Below are positions 42,651-53,671 of a stretch of DNA of 64,000 nucleotides, in pieces. The DNA lies in NCBI GenBank assembly GCA_963695505.1, contig CAVOGX010000008.1, forward strand, positions 1-64,000, given 5' to 3'. This DNA is from JACSRF01 sp963695505. GTDB lineage: Bacteria; Chloroflexota; Anaerolineae; Promineifilales; Promineifilaceae. The first letter of the stretch is position 1. The number at the start of each line of letters is the position of its first letter. Position numbers and translations under genes: made by a program. The notes under the pieces are model-generated. The model saw only the letters and a list, made by a program, of their open reading frames with translations. It ran no database searches and had not been told where the DNA came from.

Positions 42651-43670
42651 GTGAGCGACCAATCAAAAACCCATGCCCAAAATTCTGTGCTTTCCATGAT
42701 AGGCACGTTAGCAGGAACGGCCGTTGCCGCTGCCGGTGCTGGTTGGATTTTGTACAGTAAGCTGGTTATTGACCATAACCTGCCGCTGCCGGATGCCATT
42801 CCTGCCCCACGCCGGCGATTTTACAGCCAGACGGCCGGGTTTGTAAATTATTATGTAGACGAAAGTGGAGAAGGGAAACGGCCGTTGCTCCTCATTCACA
42901 GCGTCAACGCCGCTGCCAGCGCATACGAAGTCCGCCCCATCTTCCAGCATTATCGCGGCCAGCGCCCCGTATACGCCATTGACCTGCCTGGGTTTGGCTT
43001 TTCGGATCGCATGCCCGGGAAGTACACACCGCAAATTTTTGAAGACGCCATCACCGACTTGATAGCTTATGAAATAGGCGAGCCGGTTGACGCCATCGCT
43101 ATATCGCTGGGCAGCGAGTTTTTGGCCCGTGCTGCCATGGCAAACCCCAATTGGTTCAATTCTCTCACGCTGATTTCCCCCAGTGGATTTAACCAGCCGC
43201 GCAGCGGGCGCCCTACCCAACAAGCCAGCGCGCAGGGCAGCAGCAGCACCGTGTACAGCATTTTCTCCTTCCCACTTTGGGGCCGGGCGCTTTTTGACCT
43301 GATTGCCACCCGCCGCAGCATTGAGTTCTTCCTGGCAAAGAGTTTTGTGGGGGAAATTACACCGGGTTTTATTGAATATGCTTATCTCTCTGCACATCAA
43401 CCCGGTGCAGAGCACGTTCCGCTGCATTTTGTAAGCGGCCGCCTGTTTACCCGTAACGTGAGGCAAATTGTTTATCAAAACGTCACCGTGCCCGCCCTGG
43501 TTATTTATGACGAGGATTACTATTCGCGGTTTGACACGCTGCCGGAGCTGGTGGAACAACACGAAAACTGGCAAGCTGTCCGCCTGACACCCAGCCGCGG
43601 CCTACCCCATTTTGAGCGCATGGCGGAAACGGCCGTTATCTTGGACACATTTTGGCAGCAAAATAATTGA
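42651..43670 (+). CDS. Membrane-anchored alpha/beta hydrolase
   Basis: A 339-residue protein with GTG 42651 as start, behind GGAGG. A TM helix (about 17-40) precedes the hydrolase fold: LLLIHSVNAAASAYE (oxyanion region), YAIDLPGFGFSDR, the nucleophile elbow AISLGSEFLAR and a late acid/His region (VPALVIYDEDYYSRFD, GLPHFERM). The elbow is SLGSE rather than GxSxG with Gly at the second position. Probably an esterase or haloperoxidase-like enzyme; substrate unknown. ACGGCCGT copies at 42717, 42878 and 43628. Confidence 0.8.
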   Translation: MSDQSKTHAQNSVLSMIGTLAGTAVAAAGAGWILYSKLVIDHNLPLPDAIPAPRRRFYSQTAGFVNYYVDESGEGKRPLLLIHSVNAAASAYEVRPIFQHYRGQRPVYAIDLPGFGFSDRMPGKYTPQIFEDAITDLIAYEIGEPVDAIAISLGSEFLARAAMANPNWFNSLTLISPSGFNQPRSGRPTQQASAQGSSSTVYSIFSFPLWGRALFDLIATRRSIEFFLAKSFVGEITPGFIEYAYLSAHQPGAEHVPLHFVSGRLFTRNVRQIVYQNVTVPALVIYDEDYYSRFDTLPELVEQHENWQAVRLTPSRGLPHFERMAETAVILDTFWQQNN

Positions 43671-43731
43671 TTAAGCCAAGATACCCATCCTAACAAAATG
43701 TATGAACCGTGTTAGTGACCCGCACGTATTA

Positions 43732-43759
43732 TTGCCAATAGACTTAAACCCAGTATAAT
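43732..43759 (+). promoter_or_regulatory. Sigma70-type promoter of the S1-domain gene
   Basis: TTGCCA (43732-43737) and TATAAT (43754-43759) with 16-bp spacing, about 45 bp upstream of ATG 43803; AGGGGG at 43785-43790 is the likely ribosome site. Confidence 0.65.
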
Positions 43760-43802
43760 TTGGGCAAATCCCACCACAGTACACAGGGGGTACTTTTAGA
43801 TA

Positions 43803-44957
43803 ATGGATTCATCTATGCAACCGGGTGCTGACCAAGAAGGTCACCCCATGGATTTTTTACTTCAGGCAGAGTTCAATTTGCCTACAGCCGGAGAAATCCG
43901 GCAGGGTTGGATTGTTGAAAAGCGTCCTCATGAGCTTCTCGTTGATATTGGTGCTAAATCAGAAGGCATCATTCCCAACCAGGAGTACGACAAATTAGAT
44001 CAAAGCATTCGTGATGCCTTTGAGGTCGGCGAAGAAATAACTGTCTTTGTTGTCAACCCCGAAGATGCAAACGGCAACGTCATTTTATCTTACAGCAAAG
44101 CGGCTGAAGAAGAAGACTGGCAGTTAGCGCAAAAGCATCTGGAAAATAAAACAGCCTTCACCGGAAAAATAATTGGCATCAATCGTGGGGGTGTTATCGT
44201 TCGCATGGGGCAGCTCCGTGGTTTTGTCCCCAACTCCCAGCTAGATTACGGCCGTTTCCCTGATAGAAACATCTCACAAGAGCAGTTGCAAAAGCTGGTT
44301 GGTAAAAAGATCACTGTGAAGATCTTAGAAGTAGATCGAGAGCGTGGACGGCTCATTATGTCGGAACGTGCCGCAATGCGCGAACGCCGTGAGAACCAGC
44401 GTCAAGAGTTGCTAGACAACATTAAAACTGGTGATGAATTCACAGGACGTGTCATAAATCTTACCAGTTACGGTGCGTTTGTGGACATTGGTGGTATCGA
44501 AGGGCTAGTTCACCTTTCTGAACTGAGCTGGAAACGGGTAAAAACCCCGGCAGACGTCCTCAATGTGGGTGACGAGATTCAGGTGGCCGTTCTCAGCGTT
44601 GACCTTGAACAACAACGCATTGCGCTAAGCCTGAAGCAGCTAGAAACTGATCCTTGGACAATTGTTGACCAGCTTTATAGTGAAGGCCAGCTTATTGAAG
44701 CCACCATCACAAAGTTAACGAAATTTGGTGCTTTTGCCAGGATAAATGACGACTACGAACTTGAAGGGCTGATTCACATATCCGAACTGGCCCAAGATCA
44801 CGTCAACCATCCGCGGGAAATTGTAAAAGCTGAGGATGAAGTTACTGTGCGCATCATCCGCATTGCTCCCGAACAACGTCAGTTAGGTTTAAGCCTCAAG
44901 CAGGTTGACTCTGCTGAATATATTGATGCTGACATGGCTATGTTAAGCTCAAATTAA
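43803..44957 (+). CDS. rpsA: S1 RNA-binding domain protein (ribosomal protein S1-like)
   Basis: A 384-residue protein built of four S1 (OB-fold) repeats, roughly at 30-105, 120-185, 203-272 and 288-360. Diagnostic strands include HELLVDIGAKSEGIIP, GAFVDIGGIEGLVHLSELSW and GAFARINDDYELEGLIHISELAQ. Ribosomal S1 recruits mRNA to the 30S subunit; four-repeat forms are common outside Proteobacteria. It has its own promoter and a strong terminator, so it is probably monocistronic. Only one ACGGCCGT copy (44250). Confidence 0.85.
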   Translation: MDSSMQPGADQEGHPMDFLLQAEFNLPTAGEIRQGWIVEKRPHELLVDIGAKSEGIIPNQEYDKLDQSIRDAFEVGEEITVFVVNPEDANGNVILSYSKAAEEEDWQLAQKHLENKTAFTGKIIGINRGGVIVRMGQLRGFVPNSQLDYGRFPDRNISQEQLQKLVGKKITVKILEVDRERGRLIMSERAAMRERRENQRQELLDNIKTGDEFTGRVINLTSYGAFVDIGGIEGLVHLSELSWKRVKTPADVLNVGDEIQVAVLSVDLEQQRIALSLKQLETDPWTIVDQLYSEGQLIEATITKLTKFGAFARINDDYELEGLIHISELAQDHVNHPREIVKAEDEVTVRIIRIAPEQRQLGLSLKQVDSAEYIDADMAMLSSN

Positions 44958-44975
44958 TCGCGTCTCCCATTGACA

Positions 44976-45040
44976 ACGACCCCAACAAACGCAGCCCGGA
45001 GATGCTTGTGGCTTGAATTGCGTTTATTGGGGTCGTTTTG
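44976..45040 (+). terminator. Intrinsic terminator after the S1-domain gene
   Basis: ACGACCCCAACAAACGCA (44976-44993) pairs with TGCGTTTATTGGGGTCGT (45019-45036), one mismatch in about 18 bp, then TTTTG. The long stem also has an A-rich 5' flank on the opposite strand. Confidence 0.85.
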
Positions 45041-45172
45041 TATATGAGAGAAGACTAAAAAGGCGCAACAACAGTAAGGTTTGGGCGCTATAAACAAGCT
45101 TATTTGGTATATTCAAGATTCTGCTTCACCAAAATAGTCTTGAACCATGAAACAATACCGAGGTAATAACCA

Positions 45173-47685
45173 GTGAATTCCAAAAATTGGGAACGATTTA
45201 CTCAACGAGCAAGACGCGTTCTTAGCCTTGCACAAGAAGAGGCCGAACGCTTAAACCACAGTTATATCGGAAGCGAACATGTCCTCATTGGTCTGCTGCG
45301 CGAAGAAGGTGGTGTAGCCGGGCGGGTTCTGCGCGAACTAGGGTTAGACCTCGACCGCGTTCAGGCGATGGTAGAACGCTTGGCTGGCGGACCGGGAACA
45401 CGCACCCCCTTTACGAAAATTGAACTGTCGCCAAGTACGAAACGCGTTCTAGAACTCGCAATTGAAGAGGCGCGCCGTATGGGGCAGCATTACATTAGCA
45501 CCGAGCACTTGCTCTTGGGTCTAGCGCGCCAAAACGAAGGTTTGGCCATTGATGTCTTACGGAAATTTGGCATCAGTGCAGAACAGATTCGCCGCCAAAC
45601 GCGCAGGATGCTCAAGGAAAGCCCTGTGGCGGCCACGGAGACCCCTTCCTCCTCTAGCCGTCGTGCAAAAAAGGAAAAAAGTAAAACGCCTATGGTTGAC
45701 CAATTGGCTACTGATCTCACCGCCATGGCCGAAGAAGGAAAACTTGATCCGGTGATTGGCCGCCAGACTGAGATCGAGCGGGTTATTCAGATCTTAGCTC
45801 GTCGCACCAAAAACAATCCAGCGCTTATTGGCCAGCCCGGTGTCGGGAAAACCGCCATCATTGAAGGGCTGGCGCAGCGAATCGTTGCTGGCAAAGTACC
45901 TGAAACCTTATACGAAAAACGCGTACTCCAATTGGATGTAGGCAGCTTAGTTGCGGGCACGATGTACCGGGGCCAGTTTGAAGAACGGTTGAAAAGAGTT
46001 ATCGAAGAACTAAAATCCAGCGATGCGATTTTATTCATTGATGAAGTTCATATGCTGGTAGGGGCCGGTTCGGCCGGCAGTTCAGTAGATGCTGCTAACA
46101 TTTTGAAACCCGCTTTGGCCCGCGGCGAACTGCAAACTATTGGCGCCACCACCATGGACGAATATCGAAAATACATCGAAAGTGACGCCGCACTAGAGCG
46201 TCGTTTCCAGCCGGTACACGTCGACGAACCCTCACCAGAAGAGACGGTGGAAATATTAAAGGGGATCAAGGGTGCTTACGAACAGCATCATAATCTGTTT
46301 ATTACAGAAGAAGCCATAGAAGCGGCCGTTTCCCTCTCCACCCGCTACGTCACAGAACGTTTTTTGCCGGATAAGGCCATTGACCTGATTGATGAGAGTG
46401 CGTCTCGTGTGCGTATGTACCGCTTACCACAACCGGCCGATGTTCGTGAAGCATATGAAGAACTACGCGACCTTCGTGATGAACGTGATGCAGCGTTAGA
46501 AAGCGGCAATGAAGAACATGCCGCCGAATTAAGTAAACGTGAGGAAGAACTTCAGCGCAAGCTGGACCAATTGCGGGCCGGCAGCACTGAACCAGATGAT
46601 GAGACCAGCGTTACGGCCGAAGACATTGCCGAAGTGCTCTCCATGTGGACAGGCATACCCGTTTATCAATTTACGGAAGAGGAATCTGCACGGCTGCTGC
46701 GCATGGAAGAAGAACTGCGCAAAAGCATATTGTAGGCCAATCTGAAGCTATTCAAGCTATCTCCAAAGCTGTCCGCCGCGCACGGGCCGGCTTAAAAGAC
46801 CCTCGCCGGCCAATTGGCTCATTCATCTTCTTAGGCCCTACAGGCGTAGGCAAAACAGAGCTAACCAAAGCATTGGCGAACTTTTTGTTTGGAAGTGAGG
46901 ATGCGCTGGTGCAGCTTGACATGTCTGAATTTATGGAACGGCATAGTGTGGCCCGATTGGTAGGCTCCCCCCCTGGTTATGTCGGTTATGAAGACGCCGG
47001 ACAGCTAACAGAAGCTATTCGCCGCCGTCCCTACTCCATTGTGGTCTTTGATGAAATCGAAAAAGCTCACCCAGAGGCGTTCAATATTTTGTTGCAAATC
47101 ATGGAAGAAGGACACCTATCTGATGCAAAGGGCCAAAAGGTGAATTTCCGCAACGCAATGATTATCATGACTTCCAACGTGGGCGCGGACACAATTAAAC
47201 GTGGTCCAAATTTGGGGTTTGCTTTCCAACAAGATGAAAGTACTGCTGAGGAAGAAAACTACCGGGAAATGCAAAAGAAGTTAATGGAAGAACTGAAGCG
47301 CAGCTTCCGGCCTGAATTTATTAACCGCGTGGATAGTATTGTGGTCTTCCGTCAGCTAACCCAGGGAGATATTCGCAAAATCGTGGATATTATTCTTCGG
47401 GAGGTTAACGAGCGGCTGGTTGATTATGAATTGACGCTTGAAGTAACAGTCGAAGCGCGGGATTGGCTCGGCGAAAAGGGGTATGATCCAGAGTTTGGGG
47501 CACGGCCGTTACGCCGTGTGATTCAAACTGAAGTTGAAGATCGCCTCTCCGATTCCGTTTTGGCAGGCAATTTCAAGCACGGCGAAACAGTCCTTGTTGA
47601 TTTTGATAAGGAAGCAGGCGAAATTATCCTCCGGCACAGTGAACCAACGGAAAAAGAGGTTGATGAGGCCTTGCCCGTCGCCTAA
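45173..47685 (+). CDS. clpC: ATP-dependent Clp protease ATP-binding subunit, one frameshift
   Basis: A HSP100/ClpC unfoldase of about 837 residues, GTG start behind GAGG. N-terminal double Clp-N repeats (about 1-150), NBD1 with GQPGVGKTAI (about 220) and DEVHM, a middle domain with coiled-coil helices (about 410-470), then NBD2 with GPTGVGKTEL and FDEIEKAHPEAF. The frame stops at 46735 and resumes one phase away from about 46727 (KHIVGQSEAIQAISKAVRRA): a run AAAA at 46720-46723 lacks one A. As ClpC is a core protein and both halves are intact, this is almost certainly a sequencing error. ClpP was not seen here. Confidence 0.93.
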
Positions 47686-47716
47686 CCTCTGCACTTAACA
47701 GCAAATGAACTATATA

Positions 47717-47748
47717 AAAAATGCCCGCTCAACAGGCGGGCATTTTTT
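47717..47748. terminator. Bidirectional terminator between clpC and the LysM gene
   Basis: AAAAATGCCCGC pairs with GCGGGCATTTTT around a short loop, with A-run and T-run on either side, serving the two convergent genes. Confidence 0.85.
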
Positions 47749-47762
47749 ATGAAAACAGGCGA

Positions 47763-48164
47763 TTATTCGCCGCTAACCGGAATAATAATCTGCTGCCCCA
47801 CTTCAATGATATTGGGGTTGTCGATGTTGTTTAGGGCTACCAGGTCATTGACGCTAACTCCGTAGCGAGAAGCAATGGTTCCCAAAGTGTCGCCGCGCTG
47901 AACGGTGTAGATAAAACGCGTTCCTTCAAATTCAACCGTTTCGGCGCCCCCATCACCATTCACATTAAATAAATGCGCAGGTGATTCTTCCGGGGCTGGC
48001 GTCCAGGTTGGCGGCAGACCTGGCTCGGGGGTTGCCTCTGTACGAGGTGACTCATTCATGTCTGGCGTAGGCATCAACGTAGGTAATGCGTTTTCACCGC
48101 TGTTGTTCCCCCCACATGCCGTTAAGAATAAAATTGCCATCGAGATAAAAATTAATTTGCGCAT
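47763..48164 (-). CDS. LysM domain lipoprotein
   Basis: A 133-residue exported protein. ATG 48164 lies after AAGGAGG and gives the lipoprotein signal MRKLIFISMAILFLTACGG. A Pro/Thr/Glu-rich linker (about 25-75) leads to one LysM repeat (YTVQRGDTLGTIASRYGVSVNDLVALNNI...GQQIIIPV), which binds peptidoglycan. It probably holds the membrane to the wall or marks a wall protein. Confidence 0.88.
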   Translation of the reverse strand: MRKLIFISMAILFLTACGGNNSGENALPTLMPTPDMNESPRTEATPEPGLPPTWTPAPEESPAHLFNVNGDGGAETVEFEGTRFIYTVQRGDTLGTIASRYGVSVNDLVALNNIDNPNIIEVGQQIIIPVSGE

Positions 48165-48362
48165 CATGCCTCCTTGCATGCAAAATGTCAACGGCTGCTG
48201 CAAATGACTTTTCCCATTATAGCAGAGGGGAAAAGCTGTTGGCATTGCTTGTGGCTGTGAAAAACACGCTAATAACAGACTGCATTGCACTATAAATTTC
48301 CCGCAAACCACATCGAGTGTGCTGTTACATGGACCTTTACATGAATTGAAATTGCTGCGGGG

Positions 48363-49805
48363 CTAACCCTCTGCCTGTTTCTGTTTGCCTAAGCGCGTTG
48401 CGGCCGCAGCCAGCCCCACCAAAAGCCAAAACGCCGTTACCGCATGGTGAAACTCCAGGTTGAACAGGTAATGGTCAAAAATTCCTGCTACCAGCCCGCC
48501 CATTAACGCCCCGTGCAGCCCTAACCACAACGGGTCTAGCTGCGGATGCTGCTTAAAAATCTGACGGTTAAAAAAGGCATACCCAAAAACTGTGCCCATG
48601 ACAGCCAGAAAAATGCCCAGCCCCACCAATCCCATCAACTGGGCAATGGTGAAGTAGACGTTGGCCACGCCCAGGTAGAGGTCAATGTCCGGCGTGCCCG
48701 CAAAGCCTACGCCAAAAACAGGGTAGCGCTGGATGAGGGTCAGGGCATCCTTGTACTCGCCAAATCGCATCTGCGTGGCCAGGTCTGCACCTTGAATACC
48801 CCTCAATAAAACGGGCGATGTAGTCCTGCGCTACGGGCAGCAGCAAAAAAGCAGCCCGGCTACGGCCATGTAGGGAATGAGCCGCCGGTAGCGCACCAGG
48901 GCAATAAAACCTAACCCCGCCACCAACCCGACCATCGCCCCCCGCGAAAAGGTCAGCACCAGCGCCAAAAAGATAACGCCAAACAAGCCCACAGCCAGCC
49001 AGCGGGGAAAGAACGGCCGTTTCGCCACCACCTGCGGTCCCGCCAACGCCCCAATCATCAGCAGCAGCCCGCCCAACACGTTGGGGTCCACCGAGGTGCC
49101 AATGGCCCGCTCTGCCAGTTCCGGGTTCTCCTCAATGTAGCGAATTACCCAGCCGCCGGGATAGCCCAGGCGGGCCAGCACGTTTAGCAAGGTGTTGGCC
49201 GTATCTTCCGGCAGCAGCCACAGCCCAATGGCAATAAGCGACGCTCCCGCCCCGGCCAGAATTACGATCTTCACCAGCCGCTCCAGCCGCGTCCAATCGC
49301 GGCAGTAATCGACAATGACGAGGACAAAGCCCAGGCTGAGCAGCAGTTCGGCAAATTTGCGCAGCAGCGTGGGCGTCAGGGGACCATTGGCCAGGCCAAA
49401 AATGAAGGAAAAGATAGCCGCCAGGATAAAGATGATCAGCGGTAAGGTGATGGGTGCTGTCACCAACGCGGCGCTGCTGCCCGGTGGCTATGCGCAGCAG
49501 CCAGATGCCGACCACCGCGCCTATGGCCACGTCCAAAAAGGTGGGCGTCACGCCAATGTCAATGGGAAGGTGGCAAAAGGCAGCAGGCACACCACGGCGA
49601 TGACGCCCCAAAAGCCGACCTCGATGTCGCGCAAAACAATGACGCCGGCTGCCCCAGCAATGAGCAGCGCTGCCGCCGCCAGAGGGCCGCCAAAAGCCAA
49701 GACGAGACCCGCCAACACGGCCGTTCCCCCCAGCGCCAGCCCCAACCAAAGGGAAAACCGTCGTTTGTCAAACACTTGCGACAAAAAAGCGCTCACTGAA
49801 TCCAT
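48363..49805 (-). CDS. O-antigen ligase/polymerase family membrane protein, about three frameshifts
   Basis: A polytopic membrane protein (about 475 residues after correction) of the Wzy/WaaL-like group, which joins polysaccharide repeat units. Pieces in order: ATG 49805 frame (four helices, to about 49560), a second frame with PTFLDVAIGAVVGIWLLR, a third with the central helices and SFGLVLVIVDYCRDW-type loop, and a last one with MRFGEYKDALTLIQRYPVFGVGF, the characteristic periplasmic loop near the end. Frame changes lie near 49560, 49480 and 48820. It overlaps the MazG-like gene by 13 bp, so the two are coupled. Confidence 0.75.
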
Positions 49806-50104
49806 CCTGCTTCTTTCATGGCATTGTAAGACACTTGCACCACCGCATCTAATTCTGCTTCCGCGTCGTAATAGGCCGCCACCTGCAGGGCACAGCGCAA
49901 TACGTCCATCACCTCTTTCGCCAGTTTGGTTTTATCCGGCAGCCCGTATTTTTCCTGTTTCACGCCGCTGCCCTCAAACTGATTCACTTGGGCAGCCAGC
50001 TCTCCGCATTCCTCAGCCAGCCGCGTAATAATCTGGAAAGGGTCACGCCCTGCGGGGTAGCGCCGGTCCATGCCATTGTTAATTGCGCGAATTTGTTCGA
50101 TCAT
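49793..50104 (-). CDS. MazG-like nucleotide pyrophosphohydrolase
   Basis: A 103-residue all-alpha NTP-PPase fold protein with the metal motif RLAEECGELAAQVNQ and a later KEVMDVLRCALQVA (EExxE ... ExxD pattern). It probably hydrolyses non-canonical or excess nucleotides. ATG 50104 overlaps the stop of the upstream glycosyltransferase (ATGA) and its end overlaps the polymerase gene, an unusual location between two polysaccharide-type membrane proteins. Confidence 0.8.
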   Translation of the reverse strand: MIEQIRAINNGMDRRYPAGRDPFQIITRLAEECGELAAQVNQFEGSGVKQEKYGLPDKTKLAKEVMDVLRCALQVAAYYDAEAELDAVVQVSYNAMKEAGWIQ

Positions 50105-52475
50105 TCATCTACTCGTATTTGGGTTAGCTGTAAGAAGTCATCCTGGGTAATACGGCCGTCCTCCGTTACCAATTGCAAGCGAGCAAAACGGCCGTCCTCT
50201 GCACCGATGATACACCACCATAATAAGCGGGTACACGTCGGGTGGCGTATCATCCGCCACGGCAAACTGCATCTCTACTACCTGCACCTCTCCCGGCGTC
50301 CAACCAGAGGTAGGCAGGCCCAGGTCGCTGCTGCCCCAGCGGGTGGTGTCTTGTAAATTGACGGCCTGCACGGAGAAGCTGTAGTCGGTGGTTAACGGCC
50401 GTTTCGCCCGCAAATACAGCGTCACCGTCACGTTGTCGCCCGGCTGCACCCGCCGTGGTTCCAGCGCATAGCCCACCAATTCTAGCTCATTCATAAAGTT
50501 AACGGCCGTAGGATTGGGATACTCGCCCGGCTTGGAGACCAGTTTCAACACTTTTAGGAACGCCCCATCTTGCCCGGCGTCTGTCAGCAGCCGTTGGCCG
50601 GTGGCGTAATCGTATAAACCCACTGTTAGCTCTAAAGTGGCGGGAGAAACGGCCGTTTCCGGCACAAAGAGCCGGTAAAAAGTCGTCAGCTCCTCCCCCG
50701 GTTCCAGCAGGCTGGTGGGGCGCAGCCCCTGCCCATGATACATGTCCCGCTGGGCAATGGGCACGCCCAGCACCGGGTCATTCAGGTGCACAAACACGCT
50801 CCAATCCCGCGCCATGGGCTGCAGCACTTCCCAGGCCAGGTCACGTCCACAAACTGCCCTGGCTGCAGCACCGACGTGTCAACCTGCGGCGGCTCCACAG
50901 CAAAGCCTTTCAGCCGCAGCGCCTCACCAAAGTCTATCCGCGCCGGGGCCAGCACAAAGGTGCGCGGCGGGCTGTACGCCTCCGCCCGGTACGCCGGACC
51001 AATCCACAGCCAGGGCGCAGCGGCCGCAACGGCAAACATCAAACCAGCCACCAAACCCACCACCCACTGGCCAATTCGCTGCGGCAGCCAGCCCACCAGC
51101 CCCACCACCAGCAGCACGCACAGCGCCGACAGCGCCGTAAACACCAGCCGCCCCTGGACTGGACCAGGTCGTCGTCGCCCACTGCACCAGCCCAAACACC
51201 ACCGCCGCGGTAAAGAGCAGCAGCACCACCAGCGGAAAGTATCTTTCCACAAAAGCCAGGATAGTGGAGACTAGAGACTGGAGACTGGCGGCTTTTTAGT
51301 CTCCAATCTCCAATCTCTAATCTCTTGCACCAGCATAAATGACAAACCCCACCACCGCCAGCCACCACCACGCCATTCAGCACGTGGTAAATCCAGGTGC
51401 TCATCGGGATGTTGACGCCGCCAAACAGGCCCCAAAAGGACATCATGAAGCCCCAGCGCTCGTCCCACAACTGCGCCAGCGAGGCCGGCTGCGCCCGCTG
51501 CCCCAGCACGGCAATAAAGGCGTTCCAGCCCAAAAAGTCGCCGTACAGCTGAATATTGCGCCAGTACCACCAGCCGGCAATCAGCGCCACCGGCAGCAGC
51601 ACCACGCCAAATAGGCCAGCGATTCCAGCCAGCGTCCGCCCCAGCCGTTTCCAGAAACCAGTAACCGGTAAGCGGTCATCAGCATCCAGTTTTCCGTTTT
51701 TTGCTGCCTGTTTTTTGTTTATTTTCTGCCAACGAACGATAAACAGCGTCCCCCAGGCCAGCGGCAGCAGCGCAAAAGTGCCCTGCTTGGTCAAAATCGC
51801 CAGGCCAATGACCACACCCACCAGTAACCAGTAACCAATATTCAGTTTTCCGCGTTCCGCATTCCGCACGCCGCGAATGAGCAGCAGTACGCCCAGCGAC
51901 GCTAATGGAATGGCCAGGTTGTCATTGTTTACCGCCCCGCTGATGAAGAGGAACATGGGCAAAAAGGCGTTGATCGCCGCCGCACCCAGGGCGACTTCTG
52001 GCTCTATCGGGGCAGCACCTCTTTGGCAATGAGGTAGGTCAGGTAAACGGTGGCCGCGCCCAGCAGCACGGAAAAGAGGCGCACAATGCGCACCGCCAGC
52101 AGCGTGCCCTGCCACGGATTAAAGGCCGGGTCGTGGATGGCTAAGTTGACTGTTGCCGTCCACGGTGATGACGCCGTTGTCTACGTGGGGATTCAGCCAG
52201 CGCACCTGCTCCATGTCGCTGGCGTCAATCCAAAAGGTGAGGGCCGCGCCCAGGTAGTAGTAGAGGGGCGGCTGGCTGGCTTCCTGCTTCCACGGGCCGG
52301 CCTGCGCCGGGTCAAAGACCTGCACCGGCAGGGGGTTGCCGTCGGCCAGGTGGCGAATCATGGGATAATGCCACAGCTCGTCGGACGCCTCGAAAGCGGG
52401 GGTCACCAGGGCATAGACGCTGCCCAGCAGCACAAAGAGGAGGAGGATGAGGGCCAGGAGGCGTTTTTCGGTCAT
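50101..52475 (-). CDS. Large membrane glycosyltransferase (ArnT/PMT-like), at least five frameshifts
   Basis: About 790 residues after correction: N-terminal TM helix, a luminal loop FEASDELWHYPMIRHLADGNPLP (acidic, as in GT-C enzymes), about ten helices, and a C-terminal soluble beta-rich part ending FLQLTQIRVDE. Reading order from ATG 52475 uses frames broken near 52135, 52025, 51240, 50830 and 50205. A GGAGATTA-type tract (51267-51324) is embedded in frame and adds the peptide EIRDWRLETKKPPVSS. The stop at 50101 overlaps the MazG-like ATG. GT-C type transfer of a lipid-linked sugar is the likely role. Confidence 0.7.
51267..51324. repeat. Short-period GGAGATTA-type tract inside a gene
   Basis: Two back-to-back copies of the AGAGATTGGAGATT-like unit, one on each side of a short CGGCTTTTTAG spacer, lying inside the coding frame of the large glycosyltransferase. 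Confidence 0.6.
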
Positions 52476-52584
52476 AGGGGGGTGATTGTACCGGCAAATG
52501 GGGAGGCGGTCACGACGGCCGCAAAGCCAGTCACCTGCGTTTTAGCTACGGCCGTGCTAACACAAGCCTCGCCCCCTGTTGGCC

Positions 52585-53114
52585 CTAATGTGTCAGACTA
52601 GTGTAGGGTGACCTGCCCCACCCAACCGGGCGCAGAGTCGGTTTGCTGCCCCGGAACATGCTCAAATGCGCGGCGTGCTCCTGAACGTGCCGCATGTTAT
52701 GAGAAGCAGTTCGGCAACGGTCTTAACGCGCCAGTTATCCCGCACTAGCTGAGGCTCGTTTTCGCTTACCAGGCTCTCAATTTTTGCATGGCACTTGGCG
52801 CGCGCATATGCCAGATAGGTTTGCAGCTCTTGTTTGGTGTATACCCGCTCCGGCAGCGCGCCCATTTCAAATTCCGAGAGCGTAAAAGGAAAGGGAACAG
52901 CAAACTCGTCTGCCGATTCAGAGCAATAATAGTCAAGCCAAAAAATGGCATGGTAGGCGACATACCAAAATTCGGTAAATTCGGGTTGGACATCTGATTC
53001 GCGCCAGAGGCGAGCCTGCCACAGTTCTGCGGGACAGGCGTTCAGCGCATTTTGCAGCGTTTCAATCGCGGCGCCGAACTGGCGCCAAATGATTTCTTTC
53101 CAAAGGGGGTTCAT
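52585..53114 (-). CDS. DinB superfamily protein, one frameshift
   Basis: A four-helix DinB-like protein of about 176 residues. The first frame (WKEIIWRQFGAAIETLQNAL, YVAYHAIFWLDYYC with the metal His) stops at 52662; shifting by one base near 52700 yields NMRHVQEHAAHLSMFRG, the conserved second metal-binding helix (HxxxH), and continues to TAG 52585. So the gene is longer than the simple frame suggests. Metal-dependent thiol transferases and damage-inducible proteins belong here; exact role unknown. Confidence 0.75.
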
Positions 53115-53299
53115 CTTAACACCTCGGCGAATGGGTACGGCCGTTGCCCCACCCTGTTTTGCTCGCGCTAAAGCATTGCTAGGGGCCTTACAAGTATCAT
53201 AAAAGCTCCATACATCTGTTGCATTGCCTGGTTTCCACTTATGACTTTAAGCCGTATTTGCCATGGAAAACTCATCAAATTCTCCAGATGAACAGCAAA
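53115..53299. other. Non-coding stretch upstream of the DinB-like gene
   Basis: One ACGGCCGT copy at 53138; otherwise no gene, hairpin or promoter that I can support. Confidence 0.35.
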
Positions 53300-53461
53300 T
53301 TACTTTTCAGTGTCGTAACTGCCTTCCAAAATAAAACCAGTGTTCAAAGGCGATGATTGGAGCACTTCATCATCAAGTTCGCTGCCTGATGAAGCCGTCA
53401 AGGTTTTTTGTTGAAAGGATGTTGGTCCATTGCGATCAGTAGACCATGCATTATTGCTCAT
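53300..53461 (-). CDS. Possible 53-residue small protein
   Basis: ATG 53461 follows AGAGGTTAT. The product is polar and Ser/Thr-rich with an acidic middle (SSGSELDDEVLQSS) and ends in YDTEK; it has no signal peptide or TM helix. It stands alone in an AT-rich 540-bp gap. It could be a small regulatory or secreted peptide or chance. No modification enzymes lie nearby to support a RiPP precursor. Confidence 0.3.
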   Translation of the reverse strand: MSNNAWSTDRNGPTSFQQKTLTASSGSELDDEVLQSSPLNTGFILEGSYDTEK

Positions 53462-53671
53462 ATAACCTCTAGATCTTATCTTGGTTAAATTCAACCAAGC
53501 TCGCTAACTTTTATTTAGCAGATTCATTGCATAAACATCTCTGTTATTTGCAAACATTGTTAGCCATGAAGTTGCCCAACATTTCGTAACTTATTTCTTG
53601 GTTGCTCACATGCAAAATTCCCCTTAATGGAGTACAACAGGCGAACATTCTGACGTTTGAGTAGGAGAGCT

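Noticed and set aside
53300..53461. RiPP precursor paired with the PqqD-like protein at 2479
   Set aside because: They are 50 kb apart with no modification enzymes beside either.
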